DNA from: Flavobacterium hibisci
GTDB taxonomy: Bacteria; Bacteroidota; Bacteroidia; Flavobacteriales; Flavobacteriaceae
Reading direction: 5' to 3'
Length of the DNA stretch: 35,819 nucleotides
Assembly (NCBI RefSeq): GCF_020026925.1
Contig: NZ_JAIQDW010000030.1
Location: forward strand, 1-35,819
Shown here: one piece after another, positions 9,473 through 17,874 of the stretch
How the letters are laid out: each line of letters begins with the position of its first letter
Numbering within the stretch: position 1 is the stretch's first letter
Translations under genes and position numbers: made by a program
The notes under the pieces: generated by a model
Seen by the model: only the letters and a program-made list of their open reading frames with translations
The model's database searches: none
Told to the model about the DNA's origin: nothing

Positions 9473-10576
9473 ATGAAAACTAAACTTTCGTTTTATGTCC
9501 TGCATGTAGGTTTGTGCCTTGCTTTTTTATTTTTGCCTTATGCATTTACATCGGTCAAAACAATTTTTGCGTGGCCCAATTTGTACTCTAATGTACATGA
9601 TCGGATTTATTTTTTTATTTATTTTAGTTTATTATGTTTCTTTTATTTTAACTACTATTATTTAATTCCACAATATTATTTTCAAAACAAGCAATTATTA
9701 TATTTTATAATGATTGCTTGTTTTCTTTTATTTTTTGTGTGGATTTCAGGATTTTTAGATCACCCGGATTACAATTTTTTAGATTTTAGGGATCATACAA
9801 AACCCTTTTTACATCATCGCGGACCTTTTAATGAAGGAATGAAACCGCCTCCGGATTTTCGAAATATCCCTCCGGGACCAATGTCTTTTGATACAATGGG
9901 CGGACCGCCAACTCAGTACGGACATACAGCTCTGGTATATTTGCTCGGTGTAATTTCAAGTTTGTTATTTGCTATATCCGGAAGGCTGCAAAATGTAGAA
10001 AAAGAAAAAATGAAGTCAGAGTTGGCTTTTTTAAAAGCGCAGATCAATCCGCATTTTTTATTTAATACACTTAATAGTATTTATGCTCTTGCTTTAAAAA
10101 AAGATGATAAAACTCCCGATGCCGTGATACAGTTATCTGAGCTCATGCGCTATATTATTACCAATGCCAATGATGAAGTAATCGATTTGAGTAAAGAAAC
10201 CAATTACATCAATAATTTTATTTCATTACAAAAAACACGTTTAGGCAATACTGTAGTTGTAGATTATCAGCTAAACGGAACCCCATTTGGAAAGGCAATT
10301 ACACCGCTTATTTTAATTTCTTTCATAGAAAATGCTTTCAAGCATGGTGTAAATCCAGATCAGACTTCAGAAATTTGTATTTATATTGATATTCATGAAA
10401 AAGAATTAACATTGATGGCATCCAATAAAAAGACATTTTCGATTCAATCAGATAGCGGAATTGGGCTGCAAAATACAATTGAAAGACTTGCGTTATTGTA
10501 TCCAAATAAACATCAGTTAAAAATAGAAGATACTAACGAAAAGTATATTGTAAATTTAAGTATTGAAGTAGGATGA
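9473..10576 (+). CDS. LytS-type membrane sensor histidine kinase
   Basis: This is a 367-residue kinase. Hydrophobic segments at about residues 9-25, 44-64, 76-94 and 151-169 predict four membrane spans. The cytoplasmic part has a short coiled linker and then the His_kinase (PF06580) box NPHFLFN with the predicted phospho-acceptor His194, followed by an HATPase region with an ENAFKHG N-box and SGIGLQNT G-box. Between the third and fourth spans is an unusual loop of about 55 residues, rich in His, Pro, Gly and Phe, which could be extracytoplasmic. The last codons overlap the response-regulator start by four bases (ATGA), so the two are translationally coupled. The signal sensed is unknown. It lies downstream of the adhesin pair, but a terminator separates them, so a role in controlling the adhesin is only a guess. 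Confidence 0.9.
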   Translation: MKTKLSFYVLHVGLCLAFLFLPYAFTSVKTIFAWPNLYSNVHDRIYFFIYFSLLCFFYFNYYYLIPQYYFQNKQLLYFIMIACFLLFFVWISGFLDHPDYNFLDFRDHTKPFLHHRGPFNEGMKPPPDFRNIPPGPMSFDTMGGPPTQYGHTALVYLLGVISSLLFAISGRLQNVEKEKMKSELAFLKAQINPHFLFNTLNSIYALALKKDDKTPDAVIQLSELMRYIITNANDEVIDLSKETNYINNFISLQKTRLGNTVVVDYQLNGTPFGKAITPLILISFIENAFKHGVNPDQTSEICIYIDIHEKELTLMASNKKTFSIQSDSGIGLQNTIERLALLYPNKHQLKIEDTNEKYIVNLSIEVG

Positions 10577-11271
10577 TAAAAGCAATAGCATTAGACGATG
10601 AACCTTTGGCATTAGAAATTTTGCAAAGTCTGTGCGCTGAAATTGAGTATATCGATTTGCAAAAAACGTTTACAAAATCTGATGAAGCTTTCAAATATCT
10701 TAAAAAATATCCTGTGGACTTGTTGTTTTTAGATATCAATATGCCTTCTATTTCCGGATTGGATTTTTATAAAAAACTGCCGCATAAAACAATGGTCATT
10801 TTTACAACAGCCTATTCTGAATTTGCTGTAGATGGTTTTACGTTAAGTGCTACTGATTATCTTTTAAAACCTATTTCGTTTTCCCGTTTTCAGCAGGCTG
10901 TTGAAAGAGCACTTCAGCACTGGAAAACTCAAAATCAGAATCTGGAACAGCAATATCTTTTTATCCGTGCGGATTATAGTCTGATCAAAATTCTCTTTTC
11001 AGATATTTTATATATCGAAGGCTTAGATGATTATCTTAAAATTTATATTCAGAATCAAAAAACTGTTGTGGCCAGAATGACTTTGAAAGGCATGCTTCAA
11101 AAATTGCCTTCCACTGAATTTGTTCGTGTGCATCGTTCGTTTATTATTCCAATTTCTAAAATTGAAAAAATCAGAAATAAAATGATTCATATCGATCAGG
11201 CAGAAATACCAATAAGTGCCAGTTTTGAAACTGCTTTTTTTGATCTTTTAAATAAAAAACACAAACCTTAA
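10573..11271 (+). CDS. LytTR-family response regulator
   Basis: This is a 232-residue two-domain regulator. Residues 1-115 form a receiver domain with acidic residues DDE at 8-10, the predicted phospho-acceptor Asp54 in LFLDINM, and the conserved Lys in LLKP near residue 97. Residues about 135-230 form a LytTR DNA-binding domain, recognisable from ILYIEGLDDYLKI, the VVARMTLKGM strand and FVRVHRSFII. It pairs with the overlapping kinase gene upstream. Members of this family bind direct repeats upstream of target promoters. I could not identify its targets here, although the downstream lipoprotein/pirin cluster is an obvious candidate because only 156 bases separate them. Confidence 0.93.
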   Translation: MIKAIALDDEPLALEILQSLCAEIEYIDLQKTFTKSDEAFKYLKKYPVDLLFLDINMPSISGLDFYKKLPHKTMVIFTTAYSEFAVDGFTLSATDYLLKPISFSRFQQAVERALQHWKTQNQNLEQQYLFIRADYSLIKILFSDILYIEGLDDYLKIYIQNQKTVVARMTLKGMLQKLPSTEFVRVHRSFIIPISKIEKIRNKMIHIDQAEIPISASFETAFFDLLNKKHKP

Positions 11272-11427
11272 TTGTAATAAATTAATTACAAATTTATTTT
11301 TTCTCTTCTTTTACCTCATAATTATTGTTGATTACCTCAAACTTTTTCCACGATTATAATTTCGAATAATTTTACTTGAAAATTATGCTTAATCATTTAA
11401 TTGATAAAACATTAAAACCAAGAAAAT

Positions 11428-12183
11428 ATGGAAAGAAAAGATTTTTTAAGAGGTTTAGGTTTAGTAGGAATAGGTTCTTTGGCCATTCCAATAATTAATG
11501 CTTGTAGTAAAGATGATGATGCTTCAGAAACGTCAACCGATACAGATACGGCCACTGATACAGGTTCAGATTCAGGTTCCTCAGTTACTTGTTCTGTAAC
11601 TCCTTCTGAAACCGCGGGTCCATTTCCGACCATTACACCATCTTCTTTAGTAAAATCAAATATAGTTATGGACAGAACTGGTGTTGCTTTTACAATTAAT
11701 ATTACCATAAAAAATACCAAAGAAAGCTGTGCCGCTTTAAAAGGCGCTATTGTTGATATCTGGCACTGTGACAAAGATGGTTATTATTCTGAGTATGGAG
11801 GAACAGGTATGCAATCCGTAAATTATACTTCTGTACATTTTTTAAGAGGAAGGCAAACTACAGATGATAATGGATTGGTGACTTTTACCTCTATATTTCC
11901 GGGTTGGTATTCTGGTAGGGCAACACATATTCACGTACATATTTACAACGCAGCCGGAACGTCATTATTAGTTACACAAATTGCGTTTCCCGAAGGTTCC
12001 GGCAGTGCAGTGACTTTGGTAAATGCTTCAACAGCTAACGGATATACTAAAGGTATGTCAGGTTATACGTATAATGCTGCTGATAATGTATTTTCTGATG
12101 GTTATACGAATGAATTGGCAACTGTTACAGGAAGTGTTGCCGAAGGTTTTGTTTTAAAACATACCATCAATGTTGCGGGTTAA
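11428..12183 (+). CDS. Intradiol ring-cleavage dioxygenase-like lipoprotein
   Basis: This 251-residue protein starts with a Tat-like N-terminus (RKDFLRGLG) and a hydrophobic stretch ending in INAC, which predicts a lipoprotein anchored at Cys26. A linker of Asp, Ser and Thr (residues 28-52) precedes the catalytic fold. The intradiol dioxygenase C-domain shows ETAGPFP, DIWHCD, DGYYS and GWYSGRATHIHVHIY. Tyr120, Tyr161, His167 and His169 fit the two-Tyr/two-His ferric iron site of this family. Classical members cleave catechols, protocatechuate or hydroxyquinol in the cytoplasm. Exported lipoprotein forms are known but their substrates are mostly undefined, so the substrate is not assigned. A pirin-like gene follows after 22 bases. 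Confidence 0.87.
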   Translation: MERKDFLRGLGLVGIGSLAIPIINACSKDDDASETSTDTDTATDTGSDSGSSVTCSVTPSETAGPFPTITPSSLVKSNIVMDRTGVAFTINITIKNTKESCAALKGAIVDIWHCDKDGYYSEYGGTGMQSVNYTSVHFLRGRQTTDDNGLVTFTSIFPGWYSGRATHIHVHIYNAAGTSLLVTQIAFPEGSGSAVTLVNASTANGYTKGMSGYTYNAADNVFSDGYTNELATVTGSVAEGFVLKHTINVAG

Positions 12184-12205
12184 AAACATGTAAATACCGT
12201 TTAAG

Positions 12206-12898
12206 ATGATTAAGCAGATTCCAGCCCAGATATATAAATCAGAAACTAGAGGGGTTTTTAAATCAGCAAAATACAACTGTTTTGCTACCTTTAATTTTGA
12301 TCAGTACCAGGATTTGTCCAGAACACCATTTGGTTCATTGCAGATTTTGAATGAGGAAATATTGGCTCCGCAACATTGTATTTCCAGAATTATAAAGGCA
12401 AATACAAATGTGATTATTTTGCCTTTATTTGGTGGAATTGAATGCAAAGATAATCTGGGTAATACTGAATTTTTAAGAGTTGAAGAAGTTAAGATAATAG
12501 CTGCTGTAGATGAAATGACTTTGGAAATTTTCAATCCTTACGAAAGTGAAAACGTGAGTTTTCTTATCATTCATTTTCAAAAGGAAACACAGTCTTTTAG
12601 AAATTATTTTCAAAATTCTGAAATCGATCTAACCATTAGAAATAAATTAATCCGGTTGTTTCATATTCAAGAAACGGCTTGTTTTATTGGAGTTTACGAT
12701 GGAAGAAAAGAAGGATTTTATACTTTAAATAATCTTAAAAATGGTGTTTTCATTTTTGTAGTGAACGGTGCTTTTGAAGTAGAAGACCGGCTTTTAGAAG
12801 CTAAGGACGGTTTGAGTATAAAAAGCACAGAAGTAATAGAATGGGAAGCTTTATCTGAAAATGCCGTTTTATTGCTTTTCGAAGTTGCTTTAAAATAA
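12206..12898 (+). CDS. Pirin-like bicupin with degenerate metal site
   Basis: This is a 230-residue cytoplasmic protein. The N-terminal half follows the pirin pattern (ATFNFDQYQD, then FGSLQILNEE, and later a GGIECKDNLGN turn). At the place where typical pirins carry the metal-binding HPH motif the sequence reads ISRIIKANTN, so those ligands are missing. The C-terminal half (FIFVVNGAFEVEDRLLEAKDGLSI, shown only to its key residues F-V-NGAFEVED and KDGLSI) resembles the second cupin of YhhW/quercetinase-type pirins. Either the protein is no longer an enzyme or it binds metal differently. It sits between an iron-dependent dioxygenase-like lipoprotein and an unrecognised gene, all closely spaced on the same strand, which suggests one operon. 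Confidence 0.72.
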   Translation: MIKQIPAQIYKSETRGVFKSAKYNCFATFNFDQYQDLSRTPFGSLQILNEEILAPQHCISRIIKANTNVIILPLFGGIECKDNLGNTEFLRVEEVKIIAAVDEMTLEIFNPYESENVSFLIIHFQKETQSFRNYFQNSEIDLTIRNKLIRLFHIQETACFIGVYDGRKEGFYTLNNLKNGVFIFVVNGAFEVEDRLLEAKDGLSIKSTEVIEWEALSENAVLLLFEVALK

Positions 12899-12911
12899 AC
12901 GACCAAAACGT

Positions 12912-13415
12912 ATGAAAATTTCAAAAATAAGACTGGCATATCGTGTAATTATTGATAGTTCTTCTACAATAATCTGGGACAAATATGTTTTTGAAGACAC
13001 TTTTAAAGAATATAAAATGCAAAGCCAGCAATTCAATTCAGCGGAAAATCCTAAAAATACTTTCAGGGAATTATTGTCTGAAAACGAAAAAGCTTCTCAT
13101 CTGCATTTTTTGGTTGGAATTGCGGCTGATGGCTATATTCAACAGCTAAAAGGTAATTTCTACAGGGTTCCGGATGTGTTGGGAAATCAGTATTTTCCGT
13201 TTATCAATTATAAGCTGGATATCGTAAATAGTGATGTTACAGATCTTTCGAAGCACAAAATCGGAATTACATTTTATTCTCCGTTGTTAAGTTATTTCGG
13301 TAGTATAGAAGGAAATTATGTAGTTTCTAAAAATACTGAAAACACAAACGAATACGAAACGTTTATGTTTCCGGTGCAGCCACATTTGTCAATCTGTTAT
13401 ATTCAAAAAGAATAA
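12912..13415 (+). CDS. Unrecognised 167-residue protein
   Basis: I do not recognise this protein. It has no signal peptide or membrane span, a mixed charged and aromatic composition, and a Cys near the end (LSICYIQKE). The ATG at 12912 is 13 bases after the pirin-like stop codon, so it is very probably the last gene of the dioxygenase/pirin operon. A predicted hairpin terminator follows at 13486. Its role may be linked to the same unknown pathway, but nothing in the sequence shows this. Confidence 0.6.
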   Translation: MKISKIRLAYRVIIDSSSTIIWDKYVFEDTFKEYKMQSQQFNSAENPKNTFRELLSENEKASHLHFLVGIAADGYIQQLKGNFYRVPDVLGNQYFPFINYKLDIVNSDVTDLSKHKIGITFYSPLLSYFGSIEGNYVVSKNTENTNEYETFMFPVQPHLSICYIQKE

Positions 13416-13457
13416 TTTCGTTATTATTTCCAAAAACAAAAACCACATCTTGTTTTC

Positions 13458-13518
13458 GAGGCTGTCTAAAAAGTCTCAAAAGGCAAAGAGGCTGTCCCAA
13501 AAGGGCAGCTTCTTTTTT
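13458..13518 (+). repeat. GGCTGTC hairpin repeat, one broken and one intact copy; likely terminator
   Basis: An intact hairpin at 13486-13518 has arms AAGAGGCTGTCCC and GGGCAGCTTCTT around an AAAA loop, followed by a T run. Just upstream, 13458-13483 (beginning GAGGCTGTCTAAAAAGTC) looks like a related but incomplete copy without its right arm. A third copy lies at 35693-35725 after the last gene of the window. The rest of the 283-base gap up to pgk holds only the pgk promoter region. Confidence 0.75.
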
Positions 13519-13639
13519 CTCTGATAATAACCTAATTCATTGCAAAATTTGTGTTTAATATTTAATAAAGAAATTTATTTGTGAAATTATAACGATTTCG
13601 TTCTTTAAATTATTGGTTTTTTAGTTATCCGAATTTATA

Positions 13640-13663
13640 AGAACTGTAAAAGTTCTATATTTG
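13640..13663 (+). promoter_or_regulatory. pgk -7 box with overlapping palindrome
   Basis: TATATTTG at 13656-13663 matches the Bacteroidota -7 consensus TAnnTTTG. The perfect inverted repeat AGAACT-GTAAA-AGTTCT at 13640-13656 touches its first base. No TTTG -33 element is seen at the usual distance, so a regulator binding the palindrome is possible but unproven. Confidence 0.5.
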
Positions 13664-13698
13664 TTTTTCTTTCAAAAAAACCCATAAATAATTATCAA

Positions 13699-14886
13699 AT
13701 GAAAACTCTAAACGATTTCGATTTTAAAAATAAAAAAGCAATAATCCGTGTTGATTTTAATGTGCCTTTGGATGAAAACTTCAATGTAACAGACGCAACT
13801 CGTATCGAAGCTGCAAAACCAACTATTGATGCAATTTTAGCTCAGGGCGGAAGCGTAATTTTAATGTCACACTTAGGAAGACCAAAAGGTGCTGAAGAAA
13901 AATATTCATTAAAACATATTTTGAAAACAGCTTCTGAAATTTTAGGTGTACAGGTTAAATTTGCTGAAAACTGTGTTGGAGAACCTGCTCAGGCTGCAGC
14001 AAAAGATTTGAAACCGGGCGAAGTTCTTTTACTTGAAAATTTACGTTTTCACGCTGAAGAAGAAGCTGGAGATGTAGCTTTTGCTAAAGAATTAGCTTCT
14101 CTTGGAGATATTTATGTAAATGATGCTTTTGGAACGGCTCACAGAGCACACGCTTCAACAACTATCATCGCACAATTTTTCCCAACTGAAAAATGTTTTG
14201 GAACATTATTGGCAAAAGAAATCGACAGTTTAAATAAAGTATTGAATAACAGTGAAAAACCTGTAGTTGCAGTTTTAGGAGGTTCTAAAGTTTCTTCTAA
14301 AATCACGGTTATCGAAAATATCCTGGATAAAGTTGACCACATGATTATTGGTGGTGGTATGACTTTTACATTCATCAAAGCACAGGGTGGAAAAATTGGA
14401 GAGTCTATCTGCGAAGATGATAAATTAGATTTAGCACTTGATATTCTAAAGGCCGCTAAAGAAAAAGGAGTTCAGATCCACATTCCGGTTGATGTAATTG
14501 CAGCTGATGATTTTTCAAATTCAGCAAATACACAAGTTGTTGATGTAACTGCAATTCCTGATGGATGGCAAGGTCTGGATGCAGGTCCTAAATCTTTAGA
14601 GAACTTCAAGAAAGTAATTTTAGAGTCTAAAACAATCTTATGGAACGGTCCTCTAGGAGTTTTTGAAATGGAAACTTTCTCAAAAGGTACTATCGCTTTA
14701 GGTGATTATATTGCTGAAGCTACGGAAAAAGGAGCATTTTCATTAGTAGGAGGTGGAGATTCTGTTGCAGCTGTAAAACAATTCGGTTTTGAAGACAAAA
14801 TGAGTTATGTATCAACCGGTGGAGGTGCAATGCTTGAAATGTTAGAAGGACGTGTTTTACCTGGTATTGCTGCTATTCAAGATTAA
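13699..14886 (+). CDS. pgk: Phosphoglycerate kinase
   Basis: This is a 395-residue cytosolic glycolytic enzyme that interconverts 1,3-bisphosphoglycerate plus ADP and 3-phosphoglycerate plus ATP. Its length matches bacterial PGK. Visible hallmarks are RVDFNVPLDE near the N-terminus, MSHLGRPKG, LLENLRFH, NDAFGTAHRAHAST, the LGGSKVSSKI hinge, ILWNGPLGVFE and the nucleotide-binding GGGDSVAAVKQFG near the C-terminus. It appears to be a single transcription unit with its own promoter. The next gene has a separate -7 box 50 bases downstream of the stop codon. Nothing is missing or odd in the protein. Confidence 0.98.
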   Translation: MKTLNDFDFKNKKAIIRVDFNVPLDENFNVTDATRIEAAKPTIDAILAQGGSVILMSHLGRPKGAEEKYSLKHILKTASEILGVQVKFAENCVGEPAQAAAKDLKPGEVLLLENLRFHAEEEAGDVAFAKELASLGDIYVNDAFGTAHRAHASTTIIAQFFPTEKCFGTLLAKEIDSLNKVLNNSEKPVVAVLGGSKVSSKITVIENILDKVDHMIIGGGMTFTFIKAQGGKIGESICEDDKLDLALDILKAAKEKGVQIHIPVDVIAADDFSNSANTQVVDVTAIPDGWQGLDAGPKSLENFKKVILESKTILWNGPLGVFEMETFSKGTIALGDYIAEATEKGAFSLVGGGDSVAAVKQFGFEDKMSYVSTGGGAMLEMLEGRVLPGIAAIQD

Positions 14887-14935
14887 AAAAATAACAATTA
14901 ACATTTTTTTTAGCGATTTTTACGCTTATTCTGCT

Positions 14936-14943
14936 TAAATTTG
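14936..14943 (+). promoter_or_regulatory. Bacteroidota -7 box for the transglycosylase gene
   Basis: TAAATTTG matches TAnnTTTG exactly and lies 54 bases upstream of the chosen ATG. I see no matching -33 TTTG at normal spacing. Confidence 0.45.
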
Positions 14944-14997
14944 TAAAAATACCATTTCTGTAATTATTTGGATTATAGAATTTTAAAAAAATGTTAT

Positions 14998-16803
14998 ATG
15001 ATTATAAGAAAAATTTCCTTAGCGCTTTCAGTCTTTTTTTCAATAGTTGGTTTTGCACAAGAAGTTGCCAAAGCAGATATTGAAATAAAGCCTGAAGTAA
15101 AGATTTCGTACTTAGATTCAGTAAAAAAATCATTCGTAAAAAATGACTTAGCCATTCGTGTTGATAGTCTTTGGATGAATGAATTAACAAGTCTGGATAT
15201 ATATGATGATTTAACTAAGGACATTCAGACAATCAATAAAGATGTTACAGTTGATCAGGAGTTGCCAACAGAGCTTTTAAAGCAAAGGCTTCAGGTAATG
15301 AATGAAAAGTCGCCTTTTGAAATAGAATACAATCAGGGACTGGAGAATATAATAAAGTCATTTCTTAAGAATCGTAAAAAATCGTTTTCCCGATTAATGG
15401 CTTTATCAGAATATTACTTTCCAATATTTGAGGATGCGTTTGCAAAACAAAATGTTCCTCTGGAAATTAAATATTTAGCCGTTGTAGAATCTGCTTTAAA
15501 TCCTAAAGCAGTTTCTAAAATGGGTGCCACAGGACTTTGGCAATTCATGTACGGAACAGGAAAACAATACGATCTTAAAATTGATTCCTATATTGATGAA
15601 CGCAGTGATCCTCTTAAAGCAACTGCAGCCGCATCTGAATACATGACTAAAATGTTCAGTGTTTTTGGTGATTGGGAACTGGTATTGGCGTCATACAATT
15701 CAGGTCCTGGAAACGTAACAAAAGCAATTCGTCGCTCTGGCGGAAAAACCAAATACTGGGATATCCGTAATTTTCTTCCAAAAGAAACACAAGGATATGT
15801 ACCGGCTTTCTTAGCAACAATGTACCTTTTCGAATACCATAAAGAGCATGGTATCAATCCAGAAAGAGCTGTTGTGAAAAACTTTGAAACAGATACTATC
15901 CGTATCAAAGAAAAAATGACTTTTAAGCAGATTGCTGATTTGTTAGACATGCCGCAATCTCAATTAGAACTTCTTAATCCTTCCTATAAATTAAAAGTAG
16001 TGCCTTATTACCAAAATGAACAGCACTTTTTACGTTTACCAAAAGATAAAATTGCCACTTTTGTAGCGAACGAGGATAAAATTTATGCTTACGCAAAATA
16101 TGATTCAGGTATTTACAAAATGCCTTCTCGTTTAGCACAGAAACTAACTCCAAAAGTAAAAGCAAAGCCAGTAAAAGTTCCTGAACCATTAGATCTTGAA
16201 TCTTATATCGTTCAAAAGGGAGACAATTTAAGTTCGATTGCCCAAAAGTATGATGTTGCTGTAGCAGATATTAAAGAATGGAATAATCTTAAAAGTAACG
16301 CACTGGTATTAGGAAGATCTTTAAAAATAAAACCTAAGGATTTAGTTTCCAAAACTGCTCAGGAAGTAGTTAAAAAACCTGTCGAAACTGCAGTTGCATC
16401 TGCTGAATCATCTGATAAAAACGAAATTGAGGTAGAATATGTGGTAAAAAGCGGAGATAATCTGGGTAATATTGCTAAAAAATTCGGGGTAACACTGGCA
16501 GAATTAAAAGAGTGGAATAACTTAAACTCAAATAATCTTGCTTTAGGTAAATCACTAATCGTTTCTAAAAAAGAAACTACTATTGTTGAAACTACTGCTG
16601 TTGCTTCTAATTCAATTGATTCATTTAAGAAAAAAGCAAATTCTGCTAAATCTATAGGAGAAGATTATTATGTTAAAAAAGGAGATTCATTATATAGTAT
16701 TTCAAAAAAATATCCTGGTGTGACCATTTCAGATATCAAAAAATGGAACGGAATTAAAGACGAGGATATAAAACCAGGAATGAAGCTTAAAATAAACGGA
16801 TAA
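14998..16803 (+). CDS. MltD-like lytic transglycosylase with three LysM domains
   Basis: This is a 601-residue exported peptidoglycan hydrolase. I start it at the ATG at 14998, which opens the signal peptide MIIRKISLALSV...GFAQ; the frame extends to a TTG at 14968, but that would put charged residues before the signal. The SLT domain (about residues 145-290) has the catalytic Glu164 in VVESALNP, then GATGLWQF and ASYNSGPGN. Three LysM domains start near residues 401, 479 and 555, each with a KGDN/SGDN/KGDS turn. Lytic transglycosylases cleave the MurNAc-GlcNAc bond with 1,6-anhydro product formation, and the LysM repeats bind the glycan. A DUF4837 gene with its own -7 box follows. Confidence 0.93.
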   Translation: MIIRKISLALSVFFSIVGFAQEVAKADIEIKPEVKISYLDSVKKSFVKNDLAIRVDSLWMNELTSLDIYDDLTKDIQTINKDVTVDQELPTELLKQRLQVMNEKSPFEIEYNQGLENIIKSFLKNRKKSFSRLMALSEYYFPIFEDAFAKQNVPLEIKYLAVVESALNPKAVSKMGATGLWQFMYGTGKQYDLKIDSYIDERSDPLKATAAASEYMTKMFSVFGDWELVLASYNSGPGNVTKAIRRSGGKTKYWDIRNFLPKETQGYVPAFLATMYLFEYHKEHGINPERAVVKNFETDTIRIKEKMTFKQIADLLDMPQSQLELLNPSYKLKVVPYYQNEQHFLRLPKDKIATFVANEDKIYAYAKYDSGIYKMPSRLAQKLTPKVKAKPVKVPEPLDLESYIVQKGDNLSSIAQKYDVAVADIKEWNNLKSNALVLGRSLKIKPKDLVSKTAQEVVKKPVETAVASAESSDKNEIEVEYVVKSGDNLGNIAKKFGVTLAELKEWNNLNSNNLALGKSLIVSKKETTIVETTAVASNSIDSFKKKANSAKSIGEDYYVKKGDSLYSISKKYPGVTISDIKKWNGIKDEDIKPGMKLKING

Positions 16804-16817
16804 TAAAATATCTTACC

Positions 16818-16825
16818 TAAATTTG
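16818..16825 (+). promoter_or_regulatory. Bacteroidota -7 box for the DUF4837 gene
   Basis: TAAATTTG matches the consensus and lies 25 bases before the start codon, just after the transglycosylase stop. A -33 element is not clear. Confidence 0.4.
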
Positions 16826-16850
16826 GGTTTTATTTCATAAAAGTATAAAA

Positions 16851-17825
16851 ATGAATAAAACCCATTTTTTGTTTCTGCTAGTTTCCGTTTTACTGGTTTC
16901 CTGTTTTCAAAAGAACGAAAACAAGGAAAAGCAAAAGCCAGGAAAAACCAATACAATTTCTATCATTATTGACGATCAGTTGTGGTATGGAGAAGTTGGT
17001 GACAGCATCCGAAATAAATTTGCTTCACCGGTTTTGGGTCTTACACAAGAAGAACCACTGTTTACAATAAATCAATATCCGGCAAAACTCCTTGAGGGTT
17101 TTGTAACCGATAGCCGAAGTATTATTGTAGTTAAAAAGTCAGCAGTAGATAAATTTGAGGTTAAAACCAATGATAAAACTTTGCCTCACAATACTTTCAG
17201 GATCTACGGAAAATCAATTGAAGACCTCATTTGCAGTATCGAAATGAATTCTCCGGAAATCATTCGGGCAATTCGGGAAACCGAGATTAAGAAAGTACAG
17301 CAGGATAACAGCAAATCACTTTTGAACCCAGCCGTTATTAAAAATAAGTTTCATATTGATCTTCAGATCCCGGTCGGATATGAATATATGTTACACAAGA
17401 AAAATTTCATCTGGCTTAAAAAAGAAATCATTAGTGGCAATACAAGCCTGCTTATTTATCAGATTCCGTTAAACGGGCTTACTAAGAATCTTGACGTTGT
17501 AGGTAATATTATCAGAATGCGTGACTCTGTAGGTCATTATATTAAAGGACGCGAACCTAATACACATATGATTACAGGGGAAGACTATGCTCCTTATTTT
17601 TCTTTAACAACATTAAATGGCAAAAAAACTTTTGAAACCAAAGGAACCTGGGAATTAAAAAACGATTTTATGACAGGACCTTTTATTAATTATGCCATAA
17701 TTGATGAAGCTTACAAACGAATTTTGGTCATTGAAGGTTTTTGTTATTCACCCTCAAATCAGGAACGGGATTTAATGTTAGAATTAGAAGCCATTATAAA
17801 ATCAGTCAGAATAGAGAAGAGATAA
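16851..17825 (+). CDS. DUF4837 family lipoprotein
   Basis: This is a 324-residue lipoprotein with an N-terminal hydrophobic stretch ending LLVSC, which predicts lipidation at that Cys near residue 18. The mature part begins with a Lys/Asn/Glu-rich linker and then TISIIIDDQLWYGEVGDSIRN, which fits the DUF4837 family found throughout Bacteroidota. The function of this family is unknown. It may share a transcript with the transglycosylase, although a candidate promoter sits between them. Proximity to a murein hydrolase suggests an envelope role, but that is an inference only. Confidence 0.8.
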   Translation: MNKTHFLFLLVSVLLVSCFQKNENKEKQKPGKTNTISIIIDDQLWYGEVGDSIRNKFASPVLGLTQEEPLFTINQYPAKLLEGFVTDSRSIIVVKKSAVDKFEVKTNDKTLPHNTFRIYGKSIEDLICSIEMNSPEIIRAIRETEIKKVQQDNSKSLLNPAVIKNKFHIDLQIPVGYEYMLHKKNFIWLKKEIISGNTSLLIYQIPLNGLTKNLDVVGNIIRMRDSVGHYIKGREPNTHMITGEDYAPYFSLTTLNGKKTFETKGTWELKNDFMTGPFINYAIIDEAYKRILVIEGFCYSPSNQERDLMLELEAIIKSVRIEKR

Positions 17826-17838
17826 ATTTTATTTTTCG

Positions 17839-17846
17839 TATTTTTG
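17839..17846 (+). promoter_or_regulatory. Bacteroidota -7 box for the DUF1579 gene
   Basis: TATTTTTG matches TAnnTTTG and lies 28 bases before the next start codon. It starts 14 bases after the end of the DUF4837 gene. Confidence 0.4.
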
Positions 17847-17874
17847 GTTGTAAGCAACATTTAACCAGTTAATT

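Noticed and set aside
9239..9505. Open frame of 88 codons on the minus strand across the gap before the sensor kinase
   Set aside because: It runs through the terminator at 9255-9290 and into the kinase gene, and its composition looks like translated AT-rich intergenic DNA with no recognisable motif.
12301..12534. Minus-strand frame inside the pirin-like gene
   Set aside because: It is a shadow of the plus-strand gene with no independent support.
14968..14997. TTG start for the lytic transglycosylase
   Set aside because: It would place ten extra residues before an otherwise complete signal peptide, while an ATG at 14998 starts the signal exactly.
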